DNA of 64,000 nt. Origin: Paenibacillus camerounensis (GTDB taxonomy: Bacteria; Bacillota; Bacilli; Paenibacillales; Paenibacillaceae). Both the position numbers and the translations under genes were made by a program. Below the pieces are notes generated by a model, which did not search any database, was not told the DNA's origin, and saw only the letters and a list, made by a program, of their open reading frames with translations. The stretch lies in assembly GCF_000723885.1 (NCBI RefSeq), contig NZ_CCDG010000012.1, positions 23,319-87,318 on the forward strand, read 5' to 3'. Below, in pieces: positions 53,725-61,420 of the stretch (the first letter of the stretch is position 1; each line of letters starts with the position of its first letter).

Positions 53725-54696
53725 TTAGTCGAGGTTTTCGGCAGAGCGGTCATAGGCTACGATAATCTTCTGCACCAGAGAATGCCTTACAACATCCTGT
53801 TCCGCAAAATAGACAAAGCCGAGTTCTTCAATGCCGGATAAAATCGCCTTAGCTTCGATTAATCCTGATTTCTTGCCGCGCGGCAGGTCGATCTGGGTAA
53901 CGTCACCGGTGATGACCATCTTCGAGCCGAAGCCGAGCCGGGTCAGGAACATCTTCATTTGTTCAGGCGTCGTATTCTGGGCTTCATCCAGGATGATGAA
54001 AGAATCGTCGAGTGTACGTCCGCGCATATAAGCAAGCGGTGCAATCTCAATGAGTCCCCGCTCAAGTGCCTTAGCCACCTGATCAGGCCCCATAACGTCG
54101 TATAACGCGTCGTAGAGCGGCCGGAGGTACGGGTCAACCTTCTCCTGCAGATCGCCCGGGAGAAAGCCCAAGCTTTCTCCTGCTTCTACAGCAGGACGGG
54201 TGAGCACGATACGCTTGACAGAGCCTTCTTTGAGGGCCGAGACGGCCAGTACTACCGCGAGGTAGGTCTTACCTGTTCCCGCAGGGCCGATGCCGAAGAC
54301 GATGTCGCGTTTCTTGATCGTAGTCACATAATGCTTCTGGCCGATGGTCTTAACACGGATCGGCTTGCCGCGGAAGGTGGTTGTAATTTCACCTTTGAAC
54401 AGATCCAGCAGCTGGTCAGCGCGGAATTCCTTAGCAAGCTCCACAGCATACTGAATATCGCGTTCGCTGAGCATGTAACCGCTGCGGATCAGCGACAGCA
54501 GAACATTGAACAGCTGCTCCAGCATGTCCACTTCACGCTCTGCCCCGCGGATCGTAATTTCTGCTTCCCGCGAGTCAATCACTGCCGGAATTTCACTTTC
54601 GATAATCTTGAGAAATCCATCCTGCGGGCCGAACAGCGATTGCGCTTCTCCCGCATTTTGCAAAGATATACGTATGCTTGCAGTCTGTTCTGACAA
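53725..54696 (-). CDS. phoH: PhoH family ATPase (YbeZ-like)
   Basis: 323-residue P-loop ATPase without a PIN domain: Walker A GPAGTGKTYLAVVLA, FLPGDLQEKVDPYLRPLYDAL, YMRGRTLDDSFIILDEAQN (Walker B), and TGDVTQIDLPRG. It is tied to YbeY and ribosome quality control by its conserved position. This is the second PhoH ATPase in the window; the first (19153-20484) carries a PIN domain. Confidence 0.93.
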   Translation of the reverse strand: MSEQTASIRISLQNAGEAQSLFGPQDGFLKIIESEIPAVIDSREAEITIRGAEREVDMLEQLFNVLLSLIRSGYMLSERDIQYAVELAKEFRADQLLDLFKGEITTTFRGKPIRVKTIGQKHYVTTIKKRDIVFGIGPAGTGKTYLAVVLAVSALKEGSVKRIVLTRPAVEAGESLGFLPGDLQEKVDPYLRPLYDALYDVMGPDQVAKALERGLIEIAPLAYMRGRTLDDSFIILDEAQNTTPEQMKMFLTRLGFGSKMVITGDVTQIDLPRGKKSGLIEAKAILSGIEELGFVYFAEQDVVRHSLVQKIIVAYDRSAENLD

Positions 54697-54711
54697 GTAG
54701 CCTCATTCTCC

Positions 54712-55893
54712 TCAGTTGTTTACTATCGGAAGTTCTTCCGCAATTCTCTCTTCCACCTCAAACAGCACTTTCATATAAACTTTACCATTGTCTTTCTTCT
54801 CATGCAAAATTTTTTGACTTTTAATGGTGCTGTCGGTGCCGTAACGGGCTAAAATATCACTTTTTGCCCGGGCAATTCCTTCCGCTCTAGCTTCTTCCGC
54901 CGTCTTTACCGCAGACGTATACTCCACTTCCAGCTCCTTCTCTGTCATAACCCCGAGAGGCAGCTGCAGAGATCTCCAGGACAGCATATTGTTCTCAGTC
55001 AGCGTGCGGGATTTACTGAAGCCGGAGCTGCCGTAGCCCCATAGCTGAACGGCCCAGTCTCCGAGGACAAGATAAGTCCGGTCCTTCCGCTCTCCTGTAT
55101 AGGAGCTGCCGGTGGTTTTAAGCGGAACCTCGATATTATATTCATGCCAGACAAGGCCCTTCACCTCGCCCTTGGCAACAACGTATTCTATGTTTTCCTT
55201 ATCACCCAATGCGCCGGAAATGAGGATTTGCCCTTTTTTGACCCGGGAATTGATGCCGACGACCGGCCGGCCCTGCTCGGCATAAATTCCTGTAACGACC
55301 GCATCTGTCCTGCTGATCAGATGCCGCTGGCTCAGCAGCGGGCGGTTTTCCGGCTGATCCGCCTCTACAATATGGATCGTGATGCTCGTCCCGGTCCGCT
55401 CCACACCGATCCAGGAAATACCCGGCACCCGGGAGATCAGCCTCTTGGAGAGCTTGTCCGGCTCATCCATGCGCCAGATCCACTGGAACGGATAAATCCC
55501 CTCCTGCCGTGCGGCTGCCAGCAGATCATCCGAGGCGATACGCTGGTTCCCATCGACCCGGACCGTCCAGACCATCGAGCAGAACAGCAGAATCATCACC
55601 CCGAACAGCAGGATACCTGCAGAAAAAAGCTTGCGTCTCCACAGCCTCGCCAGCCGGAAGGGGAGGCCGTTTCTGGCGGTAACGTGCATGCGGCAGCCTG
55701 TACTTTTCAAAATCGGCCGGAGGCGGAAAAAGTCATCCAGCAGCAAATTCAGGGAAGCGCCGTCCCCTGCAGGCTTCACTTCCCAGATGACGATGCCGGC
55801 TTCGGCTGCGGCATTGATAAATTTCTCCACCGCAGGTCCCGTCACATGCAGTGTAACGAACCCCCGCAGCACTGACAGAGGCGGCTCTTTCAT
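54712..55893 (-). CDS. yqfD: Sporulation protein YqfD
   Basis: 393-residue membrane protein. The N-terminal region (~1-90) is followed by a membrane helix (~93-110), then an extracytoplasmic part with two similar blocks (DLLAAARQEGIYPFQWIWRMDEPDKLSKRLISRVPGISWIGVERTGTSITIHIVEADQPE...). It is the YqfD family, which is sigma-E dependent in B. subtilis and needed for efficient sporulation. Start overlaps the yqfC stop by 4 bp. The yqfC-yqfD pair is conserved in endospore formers. Confidence 0.92.
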   Translation of the reverse strand: MKEPPLSVLRGFVTLHVTGPAVEKFINAAAEAGIVIWEVKPAGDGASLNLLLDDFFRLRPILKSTGCRMHVTARNGLPFRLARLWRRKLFSAGILLFGVMILLFCSMVWTVRVDGNQRIASDDLLAAARQEGIYPFQWIWRMDEPDKLSKRLISRVPGISWIGVERTGTSITIHIVEADQPENRPLLSQRHLISRTDAVVTGIYAEQGRPVVGINSRVKKGQILISGALGDKENIEYVVAKGEVKGLVWHEYNIEVPLKTTGSSYTGERKDRTYLVLGDWAVQLWGYGSSGFSKSRTLTENNMLSWRSLQLPLGVMTEKELEVEYTSAVKTAEEARAEGIARAKSDILARYGTDSTIKSQKILHEKKDNGKVYMKVLFEVEERIAEELPIVNN

Positions 55894-56183
55894 GTTTTCT
55901 CCTCGCTTCCCTTGTATCTGATTTCTCCGATAACGCCTTCTACGGCCAGTTCCTGGCCGAGAATGTTGCGGATTTTCAGCTCTTGGCCGGAAATTTCAAG
56001 CGCCCCTTTGGCTAAAGCGATTGTTAGCAGGGCGGACGAAAAATGCAGCACACCGCGGTGATTCTCAATATACAGCTCTTTATTGCCGATCAGGGTGATC
56101 CGGGGCAGCTCCTGCAGCACATCCTGCGGAAGATCCAGTACCCCGTTTGTCCATCCCCGCAGCCTGCGGCCGATACGGGTCAT
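55890..56183 (-). CDS. yqfC: Sporulation protein YqfC
   Basis: 97-residue protein of the YqfC family, resembling the YabP/YqfC fold. It contains LDLPQDVLQELPRITLIGNKELYIENHRGVLHFSSALLTIALAKGALEISGQELKIRNILGQELAVEG, diagnostic for the family. It is a partner of YqfD in the mother cell. It lies downstream of the proline-rich membrane protein and a terminator, and may have its own sigma-E promoter, not identified. Confidence 0.9.
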   Translation of the reverse strand: MTRIGRRLRGWTNGVLDLPQDVLQELPRITLIGNKELYIENHRGVLHFSSALLTIALAKGALEISGQELKIRNILGQELAVEGVIGEIRYKGSEEKT

Positions 56184-56317
56184 ATGTAGACTTCTCCCCC
56201 TTCCTGCCTTCTTTACACCTTATGCGGCACTGCAGCTTTTTATGAGAATTACTCACACGGGTGTGAAGAAATTAGGTCCGGAAATCCTGCAAGCCTGGCA
56301 AGACCCTTACAAGCAAA

Positions 56318-56353
56318 AAGCCTTCAGACCCTGTGAGTAGGGTCCGAAGGCTT
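56318..56353. terminator. Terminator after the proline-rich membrane protein gene
   Basis: 15-bp stem AAGCCTTCGGACCCT / AGGGTCTGAAGGCTT (one mismatch position), 6-nt loop; TTTTTGC on the minus strand. Confidence 0.8.
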
Positions 56354-56410
56354 AGCTTCACGGCACTATGGTTCTTACCGCCGAATAGAGGCTATGTTTA
56401 CTGCAGCTTA

Positions 56411-57022
56411 TTATCTTCTGGTTGAATGCGGCCTCCGCGAGCGCGGGGGTCCGAGAATTTCTGACCAGACGAGCCCGTTACGCAGCGCCTGGCGGCTGCC
56501 GCCAGCACTTCCCGGAAGCGGAGAAGCAGCGGCTCTGGCATGCTCCAGGGACGCTACAGGCCCTTCTGCGCCCTCGTCCAGCCCATATGCCGCTATTACA
56601 TCATAAGCAGCCTGGAGGCGCTCCAGCTCGCGCTGCATCCGATCTGTACGGACCTGCACGCTGTCTTCCTGCTCTCCGGGCTGCTCGTAAGACATTCCCT
56701 CACCCGTCTCATAATCAGGAGTAGGCACATGCGGGGGCTCCTGCCAGGCTGGTGCAAGCTCATGCTCATGCTGCTCTGACGAAGCGCTGGCCGCCGGGCC
56801 GTTGTCCGGTGAAGGGAAGCCGCTGCCGGCTGCGGCCGGACGCGCGGCACTGCCGTCAGGCCCCGGACGCCGGTCTCTCCGCATCGGCTGGTCATCCCCC
56901 CCGCCGCCAAAGGTCGGCATACCGCCGCTTGCATTAGGTTTTTTCTTGTTTTTGGCCGCTTTATTCACATTGGTGAAGATTGCGACCAGAATAATCACAG
57001 CAATATAAATCAGACTGCCCAT
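56411..57022 (-). CDS. Membrane-anchored, proline-rich protein of unknown function
   Basis: 203 residues. An N-terminal membrane segment (MGSLIYIAVIILVAIFTNV) is followed by a disordered tail rich in Pro, Gly, Ala, Ser, Glu and Gln (~28-130), then a short helical segment (RTDRMQRELERLQAAYDVIAA, ~125-145). It adjoins floA and ends before yqfC, the position of yqfB in B. subtilis, but similarity to YqfB is not recognised. Role in flotillin microdomains is a guess from position only. Confidence 0.7.
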   Translation of the reverse strand: MGSLIYIAVIILVAIFTNVNKAAKNKKKPNASGGMPTFGGGGDDQPMRRDRRPGPDGSAARPAAAGSGFPSPDNGPAASASSEQHEHELAPAWQEPPHVPTPDYETGEGMSYEQPGEQEDSVQVRTDRMQRELERLQAAYDVIAAYGLDEGAEGPVASLEHARAAASPLPGSAGGSRQALRNGLVWSEILGPPRSRRPHSTRR

Positions 57023-57038
57023 GGGATCTCACATCCCC

Positions 57039-58040
57039 TTATTTATTGGTCGGACGGTTGTGATCGTCCCCGTCGTTCGTTTTACCGAGTGAGCCGCGCA
57101 TCTGCGTGTCCGCTTCGATGTTCTTGAGATTCATATAATCCATAACACCAAGCTGACCGGAACGCAGCGCTTCCGCCATAGCCAGCGGTACCCGGGATTC
57201 CGATTCGACAACGAGCGCCTTCATTTCGACAACCTTTGCCTTCATCTCCTGCTCATGGGCAACCGCCATCGCTCTGCGTTCCTCGGCTTTCGCCTGGGCG
57301 ATGCGTTTATCGGCTTCAGCCTGCTCAGTCTGGAGGTACGCCCCGATATTTTTGCCGACATCAACGTCCGCAATATCAATCGAGAGAATTTCAAAAGCCG
57401 TACCGGAGTCAAGCCCCTTCGACAAAACGGTCCGGGAAATCGAGTCAGGGTTTTCCAGGACGTCTTTGTGTGAATTACTGGAACCTACTGTTGTAACGAT
57501 ACCTTCCCCGACACGGGCAATAATCGTTTCCTCACCCGCACCGCCGACCAGCCGGTCGATGTTGGCCCGGACCGTTACCCGTGCTTTTACCTTTACCTCA
57601 ATCCCGTTCCGGGCTACTGCAGCAACAATCGGTGTTTCAATGACACGCGGGTTAACACTCATCTGCACCGCCAGGAGCACGTCACGTCCGGCCAGGTCAA
57701 TAGCCGCTGCGCGTGTGAACTCAAGCGGAATATTGGCCCGCTGCGCCGCGATCAGCGCATTGACGACCCGGTCAACGTTACCTCCGGCGAGGTAATGGCT
57801 TTCGAGCTGATTAATATTCAGCCCCAGTCCGGCTTTGATAGCCTTAATCAGAGGATTAACAATCCGGCTCGGCGTAACCCGGCGCAGTCTCATCGCCACC
57901 AGCGTAATAATGCTGATTCTCACGCCGGATGCCCATGCAGAAATCCATAGCATAACCGGGAAGAAGCTGAAGAACACACTCAACACAATGATCACGACAA
58001 CCGCGATCAGCAAAATAGGAATCAAAGAAGCTTCACCCAT
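57039..58040 (-). CDS. floA: Flotillin-like protein FloA
   Basis: 333 residues. An N-terminal membrane-inserted hydrophobic hairpin (~5-45) is followed by an SPFH/band 7-like region and a C-terminal Glu/Ala-rich coiled coil ([41 protein letters not shown]). It matches YqfA/FloA, a scaffold for functional membrane microdomains. ATG at 58040 is favoured; an upstream TTG falls on top of the GGAGG ribosome-binding site. It follows nfeD, its usual partner. Confidence 0.92.
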   Translation of the reverse strand: MGEASLIPILLIAVVVIIVLSVFFSFFPVMLWISAWASGVRISIITLVAMRLRRVTPSRIVNPLIKAIKAGLGLNINQLESHYLAGGNVDRVVNALIAAQRANIPLEFTRAAAIDLAGRDVLLAVQMSVNPRVIETPIVAAVARNGIEVKVKARVTVRANIDRLVGGAGEETIIARVGEGIVTTVGSSNSHKDVLENPDSISRTVLSKGLDSGTAFEILSIDIADVDVGKNIGAYLQTEQAEADKRIAQAKAEERRAMAVAHEQEMKAKVVEMKALVVESESRVPLAMAEALRSGQLGVMDYMNLKNIEADTQMRGSLGKTNDGDDHNRPTNK

Positions 58041-58118
58041 ACCTGTTCCCAACCTCCGTTAACATTTTTTTCAAAGCTAATTCAAGAGCGATTCATTGCC
58101 GCCTAACGGACAGCAGGG

Positions 58119-59486
58119 TCATTCAATCATTTCCTTGACGACCACACGCCCGCCCTCCACCTTCACGACGGAAACGGGGCGTTCAGAACTGATAAAGCTG
58201 CCTTCGGTGACTACATCCACCCGTTCTCCGCTGAATACCGCAGTTCCCGCCGGCCGGAGCGGAGTGACGCTCATTCCCGCTGCGCCGATCAGGTTTAGCC
58301 TTTCCAGTGCAGGCACAAAACCTTCTTCTTTGGTCAGGCTCTCATGGAGAATAAACCGGTTCCAGATACCGCGTTCCTTGAATATTACCACCACGACCGC
58401 AATGACTACCGCCGCAGCGGCAAATGCGATCCCGAGATTCAGCAGGGCATGCGTATAGCTGAAGGCTGCCCGTACAACCCCCGCAATCAGACAGATGGAA
58501 CCAAGCAATCCGAGAATCCCAAAGCTGGGGACAAAGAGCTCCAGGACAAGCATGACCAGCCCGAGAATAAACAGCAGCCATGTCTCCGCTCCCGCAAAGC
58601 CTGCCACATAGTTACCGAAGAAATACAGGGCGAAGGCCAAAGTCCCGATGATACCCGGAATGCCGAAGCCCGGCACAAGCAGCTCGATGACAATGCCGGC
58701 AATCCCGACAAAGAGCAGAATGGTCATTACAACCGGATTGGTCAGAAAATGCGACATTTTCTCAGCACCTGTCTGCTGAACATGAAAGATGTCGTCAGTC
58801 GAGTAGCCCAGCCAGGCCACCGCCTCTTCCGGTGTTGCCGCCAGATGCTCGGCATATCCTGCCTTCAGCGCCTCGTCACTGGTCAGTGCAATAATCTGTC
58901 CTGCCGTTTTGCTCACGCCAAGCTCAGGCTTGTTCACCACCAGGTTCACATCCATCATTCCTGCAGCAATGTCAGGATCACGGCCGTTCAGCGCGGCTGC
59001 CCCCACCATCTTCGATTTCCAGTAAGAATTCATCTTGGCGTCATCCACGCTGTTCCCGTTCATATCCACCAGCGAAGCCGCACCGATCATGCTCCCGGGC
59101 TTCATAATTATGGTGTCCGCGTTCAGCGCTATGTAACTTCCTGCCGACGCAGCGTCGCCTTTAATAAAGGCGGTAACCGGAATCTCACTGTCTCTGACCA
59201 TTGTTCCAATCTGCTCGGCCGAGTTCACCAGACCTCCCGGCGTATCAATCGTAAGCACGATCAGAACAGCGCCGTAGTTCGCCGCTTCTGCAAATCCGCG
59301 CTCCAGAAAGCTCTGCAGGCCGCGTTCAATCTCCTGGTCTACCGGAATAATAAAAACGGGGCCGCTTTGGGCAACTCCGGCCTGCCTGTCTGTTGTTCCG
59401 GATGCTCCGGCCATAACCGGTATGCAGAGCAACAGCAGCAGCATAGCGGCAGTGCAGGATACAATCATTTTCCGGAATCTGCTCAT
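58119..59486 (-). CDS. NfeD family membrane protease-like protein (YqeZ)
   Basis: 455 residues. A signal peptide or first helix (~8-28), a ClpP-like serine protease domain (~38-200: TIDTPGGLVNSAEQIG, KGDAASAGSYIALNAD with the catalytic Ser, IMKPGSMIGAAS), about four to five membrane helices (~240-350) and a C-terminal NfeD OB-fold domain. NfeD/FloA pairs occur together in Bacillales. The ATG at 59486 follows GGGGAGG. Substrates are unknown. Confidence 0.9.
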   Translation of the reverse strand: MSRFRKMIVSCTAAMLLLLLCIPVMAGASGTTDRQAGVAQSGPVFIIPVDQEIERGLQSFLERGFAEAANYGAVLIVLTIDTPGGLVNSAEQIGTMVRDSEIPVTAFIKGDAASAGSYIALNADTIIMKPGSMIGAASLVDMNGNSVDDAKMNSYWKSKMVGAAALNGRDPDIAAGMMDVNLVVNKPELGVSKTAGQIIALTSDEALKAGYAEHLAATPEEAVAWLGYSTDDIFHVQQTGAEKMSHFLTNPVVMTILLFVGIAGIVIELLVPGFGIPGIIGTLAFALYFFGNYVAGFAGAETWLLFILGLVMLVLELFVPSFGILGLLGSICLIAGVVRAAFSYTHALLNLGIAFAAAAVVIAVVVVIFKERGIWNRFILHESLTKEEGFVPALERLNLIGAAGMSVTPLRPAGTAVFSGERVDVVTEGSFISSERPVSVVKVEGGRVVVKEMIE

Positions 59487-59591
59487 ATTTGAACCTCCCC
59501 TCACTCATGATAACCCAATTCATACTCCTAGTACGCCTTTTTCCGGCAATCCGTTTCAAAATGTGACTCCACTCTGCCGGATATAAAAAAA

Positions 59592-59661
59592 GGGACAACG
59601 GTAAGCATATGCTTAGCCTTTGTCCCCTGAAAATGAAAAACACCCCTTATACAAGGGGTGT
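59592..59661 (-). terminator. Tandem intrinsic terminators after yqeY
   Basis: First stem ACACCCCTT / AAGGGGTGT (59640-59661) with TTTTTCATTTT; second stem GGGACAA(A)GG..CCGTTGTCCC containing the palindrome TAAGCATATGCTTA (59592-59626) with TTTTTTT. Both on the minus strand, so yqeY-rpsU transcripts end here. Confidence 0.85.
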
Positions 59662-59671
59662 CAGCGCTATA

Positions 59672-60115
59672 TTATTGCAGAAATTGCAGAACCGCCTGGT
59701 TCACAAGTTTACCATCGGCGCGACCTTTGACTTTAGGCATCAGTGCGCTCATGACCTTACCCATATCACTTTTCGAAGAAGCACCGGTTTCCTGGACGGT
59801 CTGCTGTACAATTACTTTAATTTCTTCTTCGGAAAGCTGCGCAGGAAGATACTTAATGATAATCTCGATTTCTGCCTTCGTATTCGCGGCAAGCTCTTCA
59901 CGACCCGCTGATTCAAATTCTTGGAGGGCATCTTTGCGCTGTTTGATTTCACGACTAAGGATATCAAGCACTTCGTTGTCGTCTAATGTTCTCTTTAATT
60001 CTATTTCAGAATAATTTATCGTAGAACGAACCATTCGAATGGTGGAGAGTCTGAACTTGTCCTTACTCTTCATCGCTTGCTTCATATCTTCGTTCAATCG
60101 TTCGCTAAGATTCAT
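59672..60115 (-). CDS. yqeY: GatB/YqeY domain protein YqeY
   Basis: 147 residues of the YqeY family: LNEDMKQAMKSKDKFRLSTIRMVRSTINYSEIELKR at the start and AQLSEEEIKVIVQQTVQETGASSKSDMGKVMSALMPKVKGRADGKLVNQAVLQFL at the end. The fold resembles the tail of the GatB amidotransferase subunit. Function in translation is suspected, not proven. It follows rpsU by 15 bp, the common Bacillales order. Confidence 0.93.
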   Translation of the reverse strand: MNLSERLNEDMKQAMKSKDKFRLSTIRMVRSTINYSEIELKRTLDDNEVLDILSREIKQRKDALQEFESAGREELAANTKAEIEIIIKYLPAQLSEEEIKVIVQQTVQETGASSKSDMGKVMSALMPKVKGRADGKLVNQAVLQFLQ

Positions 60116-60130
60116 GACTCAGTAATCCTC

Positions 60131-60304
60131 CTAAAACTTTCTCTTACGAGCAGCCTCAGACTTCTTCTTGCGCTTAACGCTTGGCTTCTCATAATGCTTG
60201 CGTTTCTTCACCTCAGCCAAGACACCATCTTTAGCGATGGAACGTTTAAAGCGACGAAGTGCAGCATCAATTGTCTCGTTTTTACGAACTTTCGTTTCAG
60301 ACAC
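60131..60304 (-). CDS. rpsU: 30S ribosomal protein S21
   Basis: 57 residues: [61 protein letters not shown] sequence with the KRKHYEKP motif. GTG start at 60304 has GGAGGG upstream. The gene is under a consensus promoter (60363-60392). The upstream open frame in the leader is rejected because it lies on the promoter transcript. Confidence 0.96.
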   Translation of the reverse strand: MSETKVRKNETIDAALRRFKRSIAKDGVLAEVKKRKHYEKPSVKRKKKSEAARKRKF

Positions 60305-60362
60305 CAGTTTTCCCTCCCTCCGACCAGACCGTCCAAGAGCATAACACGGTTCATCAACTTTC

Positions 60363-60392
60363 ATTATAGGTCAAACCGAAATAAGGTGTCAA
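60363..60392 (-). promoter_or_regulatory. Consensus sigma-A promoter of rpsU-yqeY
   Basis: TTGACA (60387-60392), 18-bp spacer, TATAAT (60363-60368), both exact consensus, on the minus strand. Confidence 0.85.
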
Positions 60393-60442
60393 CCTTCGTG
60401 TTATTCTTTTTTCTGGCAGGCGGTCTGTTATTGGATACAGCG

Positions 60443-60802
60443 CTATGCGTGTGAATCCGAAATACCGACGAGGGCGCCCAGCTTGGCACCGCCAATCAGG
60501 TGGTAATGAAGATGCGGCACTGCCTGTCCGCTGTCGGGTCCGCAGTTGTTAATCAAGCGGTATCCGGTCTCAGCAACCCCAAGCTCTACAGCGATCTGCT
60601 GGGCCACGGCATGAATCTCACCGATCAGCGGCAAATCCTCCGCAGTCACATCATTCATCGAAGCAATGAACTTCTTGGGAATGATCAGCACATGCACCGG
60701 TGCCGCAGGCTGGATGTCATGAAATGCCAGAATGCGTTCGTTCTCAAACACTTTTTTTGAAGGTATGGTGCCCTCAATGATTTTGCTGAAAACAGTTTCC
60801 AA
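60443..60802 (-). CDS. Histidine triad (HIT) family nucleotide-binding protein
   Basis: 119 residues: AFHDIQPAAPVHVLIIPKKFI, NDVTAEDLPLIGEIHAVAQQIA, and the HIT motif HLHYHLIGG. Probable adenosine 5'-phosphoramidate hydrolase (HINT-like). It lies ~140 bp upstream of rpsU. The ATG is preceded by GAAGGAGG. Confidence 0.93.
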   Translation of the reverse strand: METVFSKIIEGTIPSKKVFENERILAFHDIQPAAPVHVLIIPKKFIASMNDVTAEDLPLIGEIHAVAQQIAVELGVAETGYRLINNCGPDSGQAVPHLHYHLIGGAKLGALVGISDSHA

Positions 60803-61157
60803 TACAACACCTCCTTCTCAAGGTTGTGTGGAGCGGCGATGCTTGAATAAGCAGCACAACGTGTTACCGTACAGGCGAATGATCACGATGGATACAGGCC
60901 TGCCCGGTCGGAATGTCCGGCCTTCTCCGCCATATTATTTTATGAGTCTTATCATACAGGATTTTTGGGCAATACGAAAGCTGCTGTAAACCAGTTTACG
61001 GGGAGGCATTCCGGCAGGGATTGCCGATGATGATAATGAGGGGGGGCTTAGCAGATGCTGATCATCCATTTTATGTAGTAACGCATCATTTAGAAGGGTT
61101 CAGCCCGATAGGGCTAACACCTCCTACAGGCACGCCTGCTGCCTTGCTGCTGAAGGA

Positions 61158-61215
61158 TAACTGTATTAGGTACAGTACAGCATCCAGACCACAAGCAAAC
61201 TGTATCAGGTACAGC
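61158..61215. repeat. Two CTGTA-N5-TACAG palindromes
   Basis: TAACTGTA-TTAGG-TACAGTAC (61158-61178) and AAACTGTA-TCAGG-TACAGCGG (61198-61218 approximately). Same layout as the four elements at 49564-49748. Confidence 0.65.
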
Positions 61216-61244
61216 GGAAGATAATCCGTTAAATGGCCGGTAGA

Positions 61245-61342
61245 CAAAAAAAAAAGAAACACCCTATCAGCTGAAAGGCTGATTCGGCGGCGAACGTATG
61301 AAAAGGAGTACATCCCGGTCATACGTCCGCCGAGGTGTTTCT
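61245..61342 (-). terminator. Branched terminator-like element after the sbcC-like gene
   Basis: Outer stem AGAAACACC / GGTGTTTCT (61255-61263 with 61334-61342) encloses hairpin ATCAGC-GCTGAT (61266-61283) and a longer hairpin (61288-61301 with 61319-61332; 13 of 14 paired). On the minus strand the outer stem runs into a ~10-nt T-run. The three-way-junction shape is unusual for a terminator and could also be an RNA element. Confidence 0.7.
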
Positions 61343-61420
61343 AAATGATGTCGGCTTAGCTGTATTATAACAGGGGCATGATGGTGTCTCTGTGATCGAC
61401 ATCACATCACACCCCCAATT

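Larger units (their letters stand above)
60803..61420. other. Intergenic region between HIT gene and sbcC-like gene
   Basis: 618 bp with no supported gene. It contains two CTGTA-N5-TACAG palindromes (61158-61215), an A-tract, and a large branched inverted repeat (61255-61342) that probably terminates sbcC. Confidence 0.6.

Noticed and set aside
58344..59492. 382-codon plus-strand open frame opposite the NfeD gene
   Set aside because: Antisense to a well-supported nfeD; composition rich in His, Cys and Gln typical of shadow frames, no domain and no ribosome-binding site.
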